Below are positions 35,891 through 45,214 of a stretch of 64,000 bases of DNA, piece by piece (position 1 is the stretch's first letter; each line of letters begins with the position of its first letter). The notes beneath the pieces were generated by a model that was not told the origin of the DNA, made no database searches, and saw only the letters and a program-made list of their open reading frames with translations. Origin of the DNA: JBBRCE01 sp038205115 (GTDB taxonomy: Bacteria > Planctomycetota > Planctomycetia > Pirellulales > JBBRCE01). The stretch covers positions 62,001 through 126,000 of the forward strand of contig JBBRCE010000005.1 in assembly GCA_038205115.1 (NCBI GenBank). Reading direction: 5' to 3'. The translations under genes were made by a program, and so were the position numbers.

Positions 35891-38800
35891 ATGGCCATTC
35901 GTGTCTCGCTGGTTCATCGCACGGCATATCATTACGACCGCCTGGTCACATTGTCGCCGCAAGTCATTCGGCTCCGCCCCGCCCCGCATTGCCGAACTCC
36001 CATCAATAGCTATTCGTTGCGGATCGAACCCGAGCAGCACTTTTTGAATTGGCAGCAGGATCCGCACGGCAACTTCCTGGCGCGCGCGGTATTTCCCAAC
36101 CTGACCAACGTGTTTTCGCTGGAAGTCGCGCTCACCGCCGAGTTGACGGTGATCAACCCCTTCGACTTTTTCCTTGAGCCCGAAGCCTGCGACTTTCCGT
36201 TTCAATATGCACCGTGGCTGGATTCTGAACTTGCCGCCTACCGCAAGCTCGACCAAACCGGTCCCAAATTCGCCGAACTGCTGACCAAGATCCCCCGCGA
36301 AAAAACCCCGACAATCGATTTTCTCGTCGCGCTCAACTCACTGCTCAACGGACTCACCGGCTACGTCATTCGCTTGGAGCCGGGCGTGCAGGGCTGTGAA
36401 GAAACGCTGGAAAAGGGCACTGGCTCATGCCGCGACTCCGCCTGGCTGATGGTGCAGATTTTGCGTCATCTGGGCTTGGCCGCGCGGTTCGTCTCCGGAT
36501 ATTTGATCCAGATCAAGCCCGACGTCAAGTCGCTGGATGGTCCGTCCGGAACCGATCATGACTTTTGCGATCTGCACGCTTGGACGGAAGTCTATCTGCC
36601 TGGTGCCGGCTGGGTTGGTCTCGACCCCACCTCCGGCCTGTTCGCTGGCGAAGGCCATTTGCCGCTGGCGGCTACGCCCGATCCCACGTCGGCTGCGCCC
36701 ATCACCGGCGGTGTGGACGAGTGCAAAACGGAATTCACGTTTGCGATGACCGTCGAGCGCATCCACGAAGACCCGCGCGTCACCAAGCCCTACACCGACG
36801 AGCAATGGGCAAAAATCGCATCGCTGGGTCAATCCGTCGACCAGCGCCTCAACGCGCAAGATATGCGTTTGACGATGGGCGGCGAGCCGACGTTCGTTTC
36901 CATCGATAACATGGACGGCCCTGAATGGAACACGGCCGCCATGGGCCCGCATAAGCGTAAGCTGGCAGACGAATTATTCCAGCGTTTGGCGGGACGGTTT
37001 GCCAATCGACCGTTGCTGCATTATGGGCAGGGCAAATGGTACCCTGGCGAGCCACTACCGCGTTGGGCGATGGGCTGCTACTGGCGAAACGATGGCCTGC
37101 CCATCTGGCCAAATGAAAAACTGATCGCCAGCGATAGCGATAACAAGCATTTTGGCCCCGACAATGCCGCACTGTTCATTCGCACGTTGAGCAAGCACCT
37201 GAATGTCGGTGTCGAAAACATTACGCCCGCCTACGAAGACGCCTTATATTACGTCTGGCGCGAGCGACGTTTGCCGTCCAACGTCGATCCGCTCAAATGC
37301 CCGCTGGGCGAACCGGAAGAGCGCGCGCGGTTGGCCAAAGTTTTTGAGCAGGGCCTGCAAAAGATTGTCGGCTACGCGCTCCCGCTGCGACCGATTGGCC
37401 GCAATGCCATGCGGACGCAGTGGCAAACGCAACTCTGGAGTTTCCGCACTGACCATCTTTACCTGATCCCTGGCGATTCGCCGATGGGCCTGCGGCTGCC
37501 GCTCGATTCGTTAGTTTGGGAAGCGCCCGAAAAACGTTATCAAGATTTCGCGCGCGATCCGTTTGCGTTCGTCGAGAGATCACAGGATGCGGTCACGCCG
37601 TTTGCCGATTTTGCCAGTCTGCGCGCGCTGCAAACCTCGCCTGCCAGCCTTCCGCTTGCCACCAGTTACCAGCGCGTGCCGGTCATGCAGACCGTCGGCG
37701 CTGTGCAGGCTGATGCGCAACTGGCCTACGCCCATGACGCATATGCCGGCGCGAACGGCAATGGCGAAAACGGCCGATCACACGACGAACTGCCGTTTGC
37801 GTCCGATCACCACACCAATGGACACGCGCACGACGGCGCTGCTTCAATAGGCGATGTCGGCTCAACAGCCGACGCCGCGCTTCATCAACCGCTGCCGGCC
37901 GAAGTGGTTCGAACCGCCATCTGCGTGGAAGCCCGCAAAGGCATCCTGCACATTTTCATGCCGCCGCTCAATGACGCGGAAGATTATTTGGATCTGCTTG
38001 CCGCCGTGCATGCCACGGCCGCCGAACTCAGCTATCCGGTACGGATCGAGGGGTACACGCCGCCCTACGATCCGCGTTTGGAAAACTTCAAAGTCACACC
38101 TGATCCGGGCGTGATCGAAGTCAACCTCCAGCCCGCCAGCAATTGGGAAGACTTGGTCGATAACACAACGGTCTTGTACGAGGAAGCGCGATTGGCTCGG
38201 CTCGGCACCGAGAAATTCATGCTCGATGGCCGTCATACCGGCACCGGCGGCGGCAACCATTTGGTGCTCGGCGGCGCCACGCCGGCCGATAGTCCGTTTT
38301 TGCGCCGGCCCGATCTGCTGCAAAGCCTGATTACCTATTGGAACAATCGGCCGTCATTGTCCTACGTGTTTTCCGGGCTGTTCGTCGGACCAACGAGTCA
38401 GGCGCCGCGTGTGGACGAAGCGCGCCATGAGAGTTTGTACGAACTGGAAACCGCGTTCACGCAGCTTCCGCCGCGTGAAGCCAATTTCCCCTGGGTGATC
38501 GATCGCGCCTTGCGAAATTTGCTGATCGATGTTTCTGGCAACACCCACCGCGCGGAGTTTTGTATTGACAAATTGTTCTCGCCAGAAACGTCGACCGGTC
38601 GGCTCGGTCTGGTTGAATTCAGGGCCTTTGAAATGCCGCCGCATGCGCAAATGAGTTTAACCCAGCAATTACTGGTGCGCGCGCTTGTTGCCCGGTTTAG
38701 CGAAACGCCGTATCGCGAGCCGCTGGTTCGCTGGAGCACGTCGCTGCACGATCGATTCTTGCTGCCGCACTTCTTGGCGCACGATCTGGCGGAAATTGTC

Positions 38801-39430
38801 GAGGAACTGAACGAAGTCGGTTTTGGCTTCGAGCACGATTGGTTTGCCACGCACTTCGAATTCCGCTGCCCCAAGGTCGGCTCGTTTACTCAGCGCGGCA
38901 TTGAAGTCGAACTGCGGCAAGCGATCGAGCCCTGGCATGTACTGGGCGAAGAAGGCGCGCAAGGCGGTGCCGCGCGATACGTCGACTCCTCGTTGGAACG
39001 TCTGCAGGTCAAGGTTTCCAACATGACGGATCCGCGTCACGTTTTGGTTTGCAACGGCCGGCGCGTCCCGCTGCAGCCCACCGGAACGCCCGGCGAATTC
39101 GTGGCTGGCATTCGTTTCCGCGCTTGGCAACCGCCATCCTGTTTGCATCCCACGATTGCCGCTCACACGCCGCTGTTGATTGAACTGCTCGATTCTTGGA
39201 ACGACGTTTCCATCGGCGGCTGCACCTGGCACGTGGCGCATCCCGGCGGACGCAACTACGAGGACTTCCCGGTCAACGCCTACGCGGCCGAGACCCGTCG
39301 TCACAGCCGCTTTTTCGCCTTTGGCGGGCGCGGCGGAAAATGCCGAATTCCATCACGCGAACAAAACGCAGATTACCCCTGCACGCTGGACTTGCGCCGG
39401 CCGATGGAACTGACAACCCTCGATTGTTAA
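35891..39430 (+). CDS. Transglutaminase-like protease fused to DUF2126
   Basis: This 1179-residue protein has an N-terminal transglutaminase N domain (about 1-110), then a core with the triad Cys in GSCRDSAWL, His in HAWTEVYLPG and Asp in DPTSG. From about residue 320 it is DUF2126, with MGGEPTFVSIDN, GTGGGNHLVLGGATPADSPF and a long C-terminal domain. A low-complexity linker (about 590-680) joins the halves. Such proteins accompany ATP-grasp/alpha-E pairs and are predicted to process the peptides those make. No signal peptide is present. The gap of 242 bp from alpha-E holds nothing recognisable, so it may have its own promoter. Confidence 0.87.
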   Translation: MAIRVSLVHRTAYHYDRLVTLSPQVIRLRPAPHCRTPINSYSLRIEPEQHFLNWQQDPHGNFLARAVFPNLTNVFSLEVALTAELTVINPFDFFLEPEACDFPFQYAPWLDSELAAYRKLDQTGPKFAELLTKIPREKTPTIDFLVALNSLLNGLTGYVIRLEPGVQGCEETLEKGTGSCRDSAWLMVQILRHLGLAARFVSGYLIQIKPDVKSLDGPSGTDHDFCDLHAWTEVYLPGAGWVGLDPTSGLFAGEGHLPLAATPDPTSAAPITGGVDECKTEFTFAMTVERIHEDPRVTKPYTDEQWAKIASLGQSVDQRLNAQDMRLTMGGEPTFVSIDNMDGPEWNTAAMGPHKRKLADELFQRLAGRFANRPLLHYGQGKWYPGEPLPRWAMGCYWRNDGLPIWPNEKLIASDSDNKHFGPDNAALFIRTLSKHLNVGVENITPAYEDALYYVWRERRLPSNVDPLKCPLGEPEERARLAKVFEQGLQKIVGYALPLRPIGRNAMRTQWQTQLWSFRTDHLYLIPGDSPMGLRLPLDSLVWEAPEKRYQDFARDPFAFVERSQDAVTPFADFASLRALQTSPASLPLATSYQRVPVMQTVGAVQADAQLAYAHDAYAGANGNGENGRSHDELPFASDHHTNGHAHDGAASIGDVGSTADAALHQPLPAEVVRTAICVEARKGILHIFMPPLNDAEDYLDLLAAVHATAAELSYPVRIEGYTPPYDPRLENFKVTPDPGVIEVNLQPASNWEDLVDNTTVLYEEARLARLGTEKFMLDGRHTGTGGGNHLVLGGATPADSPFLRRPDLLQSLITYWNNRPSLSYVFSGLFVGPTSQAPRVDEARHESLYELETAFTQLPPREANFPWVIDRALRNLLIDVSGNTHRAEFCIDKLFSPETSTGRLGLVEFRAFEMPPHAQMSLTQQLLVRALVARFSETPYREPLVRWSTSLHDRFLLPHFLAHDLAEIVEELNEVGFGFEHDWFATHFEFRCPKVGSFTQRGIEVELRQAIEPWHVLGEEGAQGGAARYVDSSLERLQVKVSNMTDPRHVLVCNGRRVPLQPTGTPGEFVAGIRFRAWQPPSCLHPTIAAHTPLLIELLDSWNDVSIGGCTWHVAHPGGRNYEDFPVNAYAAETRRHSRFFAFGGRGGKCRIPSREQNADYPCTLDLRRPMELTTLDC

Positions 39431-39470
39431 GCGGCCTGACGACGGCCGTTCGGAAAATCCGCGCAACAAG

Positions 39471-40222
39471 TTACCGCTCTGGCAGCGTGCGTTGCGCCAG
39501 AAAATGCCGGGCCATCACGCCCAGAATCAGCGTGACCAGCAATCCGCCGAGCAGCCCATCCCATTCCTGCCGCATGAGGCAGATAATGATTGTCACAACG
39601 AAGAGACCGCAGAAACAACAGAGCGCCAATCCCAGCGATGTGTGAAAGGCCGACCGGCGCTGTTGCGGTTCGATCAACTCCGCCCGCGGCGAAGCATAGG
39701 GATTCTCGCGAAGTTCATCTTCGCTTGTCAGGTCATTCACCGGTGGCTCGCGCATCGAAAATGAATCGTTGCCGCGAACTTCCCAAGCGTTGGCGGCGGC
39801 GTCTGCCGCGGCCTGCACTTGACGGGTGATCGAGCGACGCTGGCCAATGTAGTTGCCGATCGCCAGCAGCACCACGAACAGCGCGCCGGCGCTGGTCAGT
39901 CCCCACGTTAAGTTATAACGCAGCAGCCGACCGAGCAGTTTTCTCGCGTCGTCCGCGGGTAAGATCGCCACATGCTCTGTCTGGGTGAACCACGCCAGCA
40001 GGCCGTGGTAGGGTGATACCGCAACACCACATCGCCCGGTCGTCGCTCTTCGTAAACTTGCACGTCGCGGTAGAGTCGTTGCATCGCCGCGCCCGCCAAC
40101 CACTGGTACAACGCATACAACGCGTACCCCACCGCGATGATCACATAAATGAACGCAATCCCCATTGCGATGCGGAGCGGTTGCCCCAATTCTCCGACGA
40201 TCACGCTGTTTGCGATCAGCAT
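39471..40222 (-). pseudogene. Membrane protein gene split by a one-base frameshift
   Basis: Two minus-strand frames join into one protein. The first (from the ATG at 40222) gives a membrane helix and ...VYEERRPGDVVLRYHP. The second continues YHGLLAWFTQTEHVAILPADDARKLLGRLL with two or three more helices and an ENPYASPRAELIEP motif typical of planctomycete membrane proteins. The join needs one extra base near 40009-40014, at a short GGG run on the plus strand (CCC on the coding strand). It follows the MATE gene with one base between stop and ATG, so it is the last gene of that operon. No classical -1 slippery heptamer is present, so an indel or sequencing error is likeliest. Family unknown. Confidence 0.65.
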
Positions 40223-40223
40223 C

Positions 40224-41657
40224 TTAGACGCTCATTCGTTTCCAGCCGCCATGTAAGAATCGGGCGGTAATCAATGTACAGCGGACGAACAAATCGGTCA
40301 CCATCGCATACCAGGCTCCGCGCACGCCCAAGTTATAACCGTGTACGGTCAGACCGCCGGGCAACACAATCTCCGGCAGGCACAGCAAGTACGCCAGCGG
40401 CAAACGTACGCCTAATAAGCCCACGAAGGTCACGCCCAGCGGCCAACGGGTGTCGCCCGCGCCGCGCAGCGCGCCAGTCAAGATCATCAGCAGCGAGAGC
40501 GCCGGCGTGCCGATAGCAACAATTTGCAAAAGTTCCGCGCTTTGTTTGACGGTTGCGGCATCGGTTACGTACAGACCCGTGATCCAGGGAGCATTGAAGT
40601 AAAAAGCCAGCGCCGCCGCGATCATTGGAACTTCGCCGAGCACGCAAGCCATGGCCACCGCTCGGCCCGCACGTCGGCTATCGCCAGCGCCCAGATATTG
40701 CCCCGCCATGGTCGCCGCAGCCATTTGAAATGCCGCGCCTGGCACGTACGAAATGGCTTCGATCTTGACCGCCACGCCATGCGCCGCCGAAGACGCAGTG
40801 CCCAGTCGGTTGACGATCGAAACGAACCACATGTGGCAGCCAATCACCGACAGCACGTCAATTCCGCCTGGCAGGCCAATTCGCAGTAGCCGCCGCAATA
40901 ACTGCCAGTCGGGCCACAAACCGCGAAATCGAAGCTGCAAACCCATCCGGCCGCGCACCAATCGCGCAATCACAATTGCCGCGCCGACGAAGTAGCCGGT
41001 CGACGTGCCGATCGCCAGGCCCGTCCATCCCAGCCGCGGCAGCGGCCCGTTGCCGGTGACCAACCAATAACTGATTAACGCGTTACTGAGCACGACGGCC
41101 GCCATCGCCAGCATGCCCGTCATCGTATCGCCCACCGCGCGCAGACAGGCGTTACCCACTTGCTCCAGCATCACAAACGGAATCAGCGGCAAAATGATCC
41201 ACAGATTCTGCCGGGCGAGCGCCGCGGCGTCGGCCTCCAAACCCATCGCCTTCACGTACCAGTCGATGCCGCACATGGCCACCCCCACGGTCACGGCCGC
41301 GGCGATGGCACCGGCCACAAACGCCTGATTCATCACGCGCTGCGCCAGCCCGCGTTGCCCTGCGCCAATGAACCGCGCTGCCAGCGCCGTCGCTCCGATG
41401 GTCACCACCTGAAACAGCGCGCCCAACAGCCAAATGGCGTAGGCCATCAAATTCATCGCGGCCAGATACTTGGGCTCCTCCAGGCACCGGCCGGTCAGCA
41501 CGGTGTCGGTCTGGCTGACGCCCAAATTCAAAAATTGCTCCACCAGTACCGGCAGCGCCAAAGATAGCAGCGGCCGCAGCGTGCCGGGCTGATTCAACAA
41601 GCCTCGATCACTCAGCAGCAGCGGATACTCTTCGATTAACTCGTTGGGCTCTTCCAC
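40224..41657 (-). CDS. MATE family efflux transporter
   Basis: A 477-residue protein with 12 predicted membrane helices in two bundles. It has MATE-type segments: LALPVLVEQFLNLGVSQTDT at the start (first helix), then the VMNQAFVAGAIAAAV region, QVGNACLRAVGDTMTGM, and in the second half LLRIGLPGGIDVLSVIG and GALRGAGDTRWPLG. MATE proteins export cationic or aromatic compounds against a Na+ or H+ gradient. The start is GTG, six bases past the dehydratase stop, showing translational coupling. The compound is unknown. It sits behind a sugar-acid dehydratase gene. Confidence 0.87.
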   Translation of the reverse strand: MEEPNELIEEYPLLLSDRGLLNQPGTLRPLLSLALPVLVEQFLNLGVSQTDTVLTGRCLEEPKYLAAMNLMAYAIWLLGALFQVVTIGATALAARFIGAGQRGLAQRVMNQAFVAGAIAAAVTVGVAMCGIDWYVKAMGLEADAAALARQNLWIILPLIPFVMLEQVGNACLRAVGDTMTGMLAMAAVVLSNALISYWLVTGNGPLPRLGWTGLAIGTSTGYFVGAAIVIARLVRGRMGLQLRFRGLWPDWQLLRRLLRIGLPGGIDVLSVIGCHMWFVSIVNRLGTASSAAHGVAVKIEAISYVPGAAFQMAAATMAGQYLGAGDSRRAGRAVAMACVLGEVPMIAAALAFYFNAPWITGLYVTDAATVKQSAELLQIVAIGTPALSLLMILTGALRGAGDTRWPLGVTFVGLLGVRLPLAYLLCLPEIVLPGGLTVHGYNLGVRGAWYAMVTDLFVRCTLITARFLHGGWKRMSV

Positions 41658-41663
41658 AAAATC

Positions 41664-43769
41664 TCACCGACCAATTGATGCGCCATTGGCGGCGGCCTGT
41701 CGAAGCGCCTGTTCGCCGGCGGCCAGCACTTCCAAAATCTTGTCCACATCGTACACGCTGCCGCCCCATGCGCCGCCGCCAATCCGTTGCAGCGCCGCCC
41801 ACAAGCGAGAATCGTCGGGCAAGCCAGGATCGGCCGTGATGGTTGTGGGCGGGCGCGCGGTCAGAATCGCAATTCCCTGCTCGGCAGAAAACTCAATCGG
41901 CGAACCTGTCTGCTCATCGATCTCGCCAACCAAGTCAACGCTGCCAACCAGATTGATTCGATCGACGACGATCCGCACGCGATCGCCGTCACGCAATTTG
42001 CCAATCGGTCCGCCGGCCAGCGCCTCGGGGCCAACATGCCCAATGCAGGCACCGGTGCTGACGCCCGAAAAGCGCGCGTCGGTCACCACCGCCACGTCGC
42101 GCCCCCAGGGTAAATGCTTGAGCGCTGAAGTAATTTGATACGTTTCTTCCATGCCGCTACCCAGCGGACCGCGGCCGGCCAGCACCAGCACGTCGCCCGG
42201 ACGTATCGGCTGGGCAGATTGTCCTTTGATGGCCGCAATGGCGTCACGTTCGCGCGAAAAAATTCGCGCGGGACCGGTCTTGCGATATACGCCGTCGGCA
42301 TCCACAACAGCCGGATCGATGGCCGTGCTCTTAATTACCGCGCCTTCCGGCGCCAGATTGCCGCGAGGAAAACAAACCGTGCTCGTCAGACCGCGCTCGG
42401 CCGCACACGCCGCAGAAAGGATCACGTCGTCGGCTTCGACGCCATCGGCCGCCAGCAACAACGCACGCAGCCGGCGGCGACGGTCGGACGTTTCCCACTG
42501 CTGCAAGATTTCGCCCAATCTCAAGCCGCTGACGGTTAGCACGTCTAATTCCAGCAATCCCATTTCGCGCAACTTGAGCATCACTTCTGGCACGCCGCCA
42601 GCTAAAAACACTTGCACCGTGGGATGACCGATCGGTCCGTTGGGCAAGGCGTCGACCAATCGCGGTACGCGACGATTGATGTTCTGCCAGTCGTCGACCA
42701 CCGGCCGCCGCAATTTTGCCGCGTGAGCGATGGCCGTGATGTGCAGCAGCAGGTTGGTGGAGCCACCGATGGCGGCATGCACCACCATCGCGTTGCGAAT
42801 CGATGCGTCCGTGAGAATGTCGCGCGTGCGAATGCCGCGCTCGTGCATCGCCCGCAACGCCCTGGCGCTACGCGTGGCAATATCCAGCCAAATCGGTTGG
42901 CCGCTGGGCGCTAAGGCCGAGTGCGGCAGCGCCAGGCCCAGCGCTTCGGCAGTCACCTGCGCGCTGGCCGCCGTGCCCAAGAACTGGCAGCCGCCGCCAG
43001 GTGAAGCGCAGGCGCGGCAGCCCAATTCGGCCGCTTCTTGCAACGTCAGTGAACCATGCACATATCGGGCGGCAATGGATTGAATCTTGCCGGCGTCTTC
43101 GCCGATGGCCGGCGGCAGTGTCACGCCGCCGGGCACGATGATCGTCGGCAAGTCGTGCATCGCCGCCAGTGCGAGCATCATCGCCGGCAAGCCTTTGTCG
43201 CAAGTCGCGGCGCCCAACACGCCGCGACGCTGGGGCAGCGAGCGAATCAGTCGGCGAAAGACGATCGCCGCGTCGTTTCTGTAGGCCAGGCTATCGAACA
43301 TGCCCGGCGTGCCTTGCGTGCGGCCATCGCACGGATCGGAAACCGCGGCGGCAAACGGCACGCCGCCCGCAGCCTTAATTTCGCGCGCTGCGGCCTGCAC
43401 CAGCAAACCAACTTCCCAGTGCCCTGTGTGAAAGCCGAGCGCCACCGGCTGACCATCGTCGCGCCGCACGCCGCCGGCGGTGCTGAGCAGCAGAAATTGC
43501 GGGCCGAGCATTTCGGCCGGTGGCCAGCCCATGCCGGCATTTTGCGTTAGGCCAAACAAATCGCCGCTGGACCATTGCCGCAACATCTCGTCCGACAGCG
43601 GCAATTGCCCCGTCGGTCCGGCCGCCTTGGTCTGCACGTCAAACAGTTGTGGGCTCGACGCATCGAACAGCGGCACATCGGCAGACGGGGGCATGGCGAT
43701 TCGTTGCGCGTGGAAGTACTGCGCCAGCGAATTTTGCCGGTGCAAAGCAGTGAGCGAGCGGTCTGCCAT
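41664..43769 (-). CDS. yjhG: D-xylonate dehydratase of the YjhG/YagF family
   Basis: The start at 43769 gives MADRSLTALHRQNS; 701 residues is close to the family's size. It is an IlvD/Edd-fold dehydratase that removes water from sugar acids. Iron-sulfur ligands are seen in SDPCDGRTQGT, ATCDKGLPAMM and GCRACASPGGGCQF. The phrases SGDLFGLTQNAGMGWPP, YRNDAAIVFRRLIRSLP and NAMVVHAAIGGSTNLLLHI identify the YjhG/YagF subgroup, which converts D-xylonate to 2-keto-3-deoxy-D-xylonate. It lies first in an operon with a MATE transporter. No xylose dehydrogenase or aldolase partner is in view. Confidence 0.87.
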   Translation of the reverse strand: MADRSLTALHRQNSLAQYFHAQRIAMPPSADVPLFDASSPQLFDVQTKAAGPTGQLPLSDEMLRQWSSGDLFGLTQNAGMGWPPAEMLGPQFLLLSTAGGVRRDDGQPVALGFHTGHWEVGLLVQAAAREIKAAGGVPFAAAVSDPCDGRTQGTPGMFDSLAYRNDAAIVFRRLIRSLPQRRGVLGAATCDKGLPAMMLALAAMHDLPTIIVPGGVTLPPAIGEDAGKIQSIAARYVHGSLTLQEAAELGCRACASPGGGCQFLGTAASAQVTAEALGLALPHSALAPSGQPIWLDIATRSARALRAMHERGIRTRDILTDASIRNAMVVHAAIGGSTNLLLHITAIAHAAKLRRPVVDDWQNINRRVPRLVDALPNGPIGHPTVQVFLAGGVPEVMLKLREMGLLELDVLTVSGLRLGEILQQWETSDRRRRLRALLLAADGVEADDVILSAACAAERGLTSTVCFPRGNLAPEGAVIKSTAIDPAVVDADGVYRKTGPARIFSRERDAIAAIKGQSAQPIRPGDVLVLAGRGPLGSGMEETYQITSALKHLPWGRDVAVVTDARFSGVSTGACIGHVGPEALAGGPIGKLRDGDRVRIVVDRINLVGSVDLVGEIDEQTGSPIEFSAEQGIAILTARPPTTITADPGLPDDSRLWAALQRIGGGAWGGSVYDVDKILEVLAAGEQALRQAAANGASIGR

Positions 43770-43868
43770 TATCTCACCGCTCCGTAATTGCCGCAAATGC
43801 TGCCGGCGGCTTAATGCGTCGCCGCGGTGCTCCAAACGTCCGCGTCCAGACGAGCGAATCGGCAGCGA

Positions 43869-44360
43869 TTATTTTGCTTTCTTGACCGCTGACGCTGCCT
43901 TGCCGGCCAGTTTCAACACCGTCTCCCACTGCGGTTTGGTGACCGGTTGCACGGAAAGCCGCGAGCCTTTACGCAGCAGTTCCATGCCATCCAAGGCGGC
44001 CACTTTGCGGAGCGAGTCCAGGCCCAGCGGTTCGGCAAAGATTTGATCCAGCTTAATATCCACCATCATCCAAATGGGCTCTTCGGGAGTGGATTTTGGG
44101 TCGTAGTGGTTTTCCGAGGCAATCAGCGCCGTGTGGTCGGCGTAGCCCGCCTTCGCGATTTTGGCCGTGCCGACGATGGCTGGCGGATTAGCGCCAGAGT
44201 GATAAAACAGCACTCCGTCTCCCACTTGCATCTGGTCGCGCATAAAATTACGTGCCTGGTAGTTTCGCACGCCATCCCAGTACGTCGTTTTCTTGGGGCA
44301 CTTGGCCAGATCGTGGATCGAAAAACAATCCGGCTCGGATTTCAGCAGCCAATAACGCAT
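43869..44360 (-). CDS. EVE domain protein
   Basis: The ATG at 44360 starts MRYWLLKSEPDCFSIHDLAK, the family's N terminus. An earlier ATG at 44390 lies inside the repeat next door and is less likely. The 163-residue protein is a single EVE domain (PUA-like fold): WDGVRNYQARNFMR, VGDGVLFYHSGANPPAIVGTAKI and the C-terminal LGLDSLRKV. EVE proteins recognise modified bases in DNA or RNA, often cytosine derivatives. It is 99 bp upstream of the dehydratase operon on the same strand. Confidence 0.85.
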   Translation of the reverse strand: MRYWLLKSEPDCFSIHDLAKCPKKTTYWDGVRNYQARNFMRDQMQVGDGVLFYHSGANPPAIVGTAKIAKAGYADHTALIASENHYDPKSTPEEPIWMMVDIKLDQIFAEPLGLDSLRKVAALDGMELLRKGSRLSVQPVTKPQWETVLKLAGKAASAVKKAK

Positions 44361-44363
44361 GGA

Positions 44364-44545
44364 GGGAGAATAGGGGTCAGAGGGAGACAAAGGGGGCAGG
44401 GATCAGGGTTCAGAGGTCAGGGAAGAACATTTCTCGCCATTGCCTCAATTTTATGGTCTACCAGCGCATTCGATAAGGTGCAGAATGTGCCAAAACTTTT
44501 CAATTTGCAATCCTCTGACCCCTGACCCCTGACCTCTCTTTTTCC
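44364..44545. repeat. Inverted-repeat element of TGACCCC heptamers
   Basis: The left side (44364-44424) is purine-rich with TCAGGG and GGTCAGAGG units. The right side (44512-44545) is its approximate reverse complement, with CTCTGACCCCTGACCCCTGA and a CTCTCTTTTTCCC end. About 87 bp of ordinary A/T-rich sequence lie between. Each arm consists of degenerate copies of TGACCCC / GGGGTCA. It sits between the divergent EVE and sigma-factor genes. The structure suggests a non-coding repeat family, possibly a MITE-like or REP-like element or a long hairpin, rather than a gene. Confidence 0.55.
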
Positions 44546-44591
44546 CGCAAGATATTCCGCCCAGCGGCAACTATTCAACCAGATAGCAGTC

Positions 44592-45158
44592 ATGACGCAA
44601 CCACAGACCGAAATTGCCGCGGCAGACGCTGCCAAAATCGATTGGCCGGCTGTCTTTGCGCAAAATCAGGGCTGGATGCGTGCGGTGATTCTGGCTCGGC
44701 TAGGCGAGCCGCAAGCGGTGGACGAAGTGCTGCAAGAGGTCTCGCTGGCAGCCGTTCGGCAGACTCAACCGCTGCGCGATCCCAGCAAGCTGGCACCGTG
44801 GCTCTATCGATTGGCCGTTACCCAAACGCTGCTTTACCGGCGTAAGCGGGGCCGGCGGCGGAAAATGATGGCACGTTACGCGGAAAAATTTCAGCCCACC
44901 GAGGCTGACGTCGGCGCGGTCGATCCGCTGGGCTGGCTGCTGGCCGACGAGCGCCAGCAACGGATTCGCACCGCCATGCAGCGGCTCGCGCCCAAGGATG
45001 CAGAAATTCTGATGCTTAAATACACGCAGAACTGGAGTTACCACCAACTGGCCGTACATGTTGGAGTTAGCGAAAGCGCACTGGAAGCGCGGTTGCATCG
45101 CGCCCGAGCGCGGTTGCGACAGGAATTGGCCGAACTTGAGGTGATTGAAAAAATTTAA
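44592..45158 (+). CDS. ECF-type RNA polymerase sigma factor
   Basis: A 188-residue sigma factor with the two-domain layout. Residues about 25-95 are sigma2 (RAVILARLGEPQAVDEVLQEVSLAAV, then PWLYRLAVTQTLLYRRKR for -10 recognition), and 125-182 are sigma4, with AMQRLAPKDAEILMLKYTQNWSYHQLAVHVGVSESALEARLHRARARLR as the helix-turn-helix. It lacks region 3. The anti-sigma-like and PDZ genes follow on the same strand, so it should be held inactive until a cell-envelope or stress signal arrives. The ATG at 44592 has no strong ribosome binding site. Confidence 0.88.
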   Translation: MTQPQTEIAAADAAKIDWPAVFAQNQGWMRAVILARLGEPQAVDEVLQEVSLAAVRQTQPLRDPSKLAPWLYRLAVTQTLLYRRKRGRRRKMMARYAEKFQPTEADVGAVDPLGWLLADERQQRIRTAMQRLAPKDAEILMLKYTQNWSYHQLAVHVGVSESALEARLHRARARLRQELAELEVIEKI

Positions 45159-45214
45159 TTGATGGTCGGCCGCCGACGCGGCCGCGGTTTTTAGTTGACA
45201 GGGTGGTGTTTACA

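Noticed and set aside
40009..40014. Programmed -1 ribosomal frameshifting
   Set aside because: The local sequence does not form an X XXY YYZ slippery heptamer and no clear stimulating structure is seen.
44361..44591. A CRISPR-like or tandem repeat array
   Set aside because: The units are short, degenerate and in inverted orientation, with no regular spacers, so it is called an inverted-repeat element.
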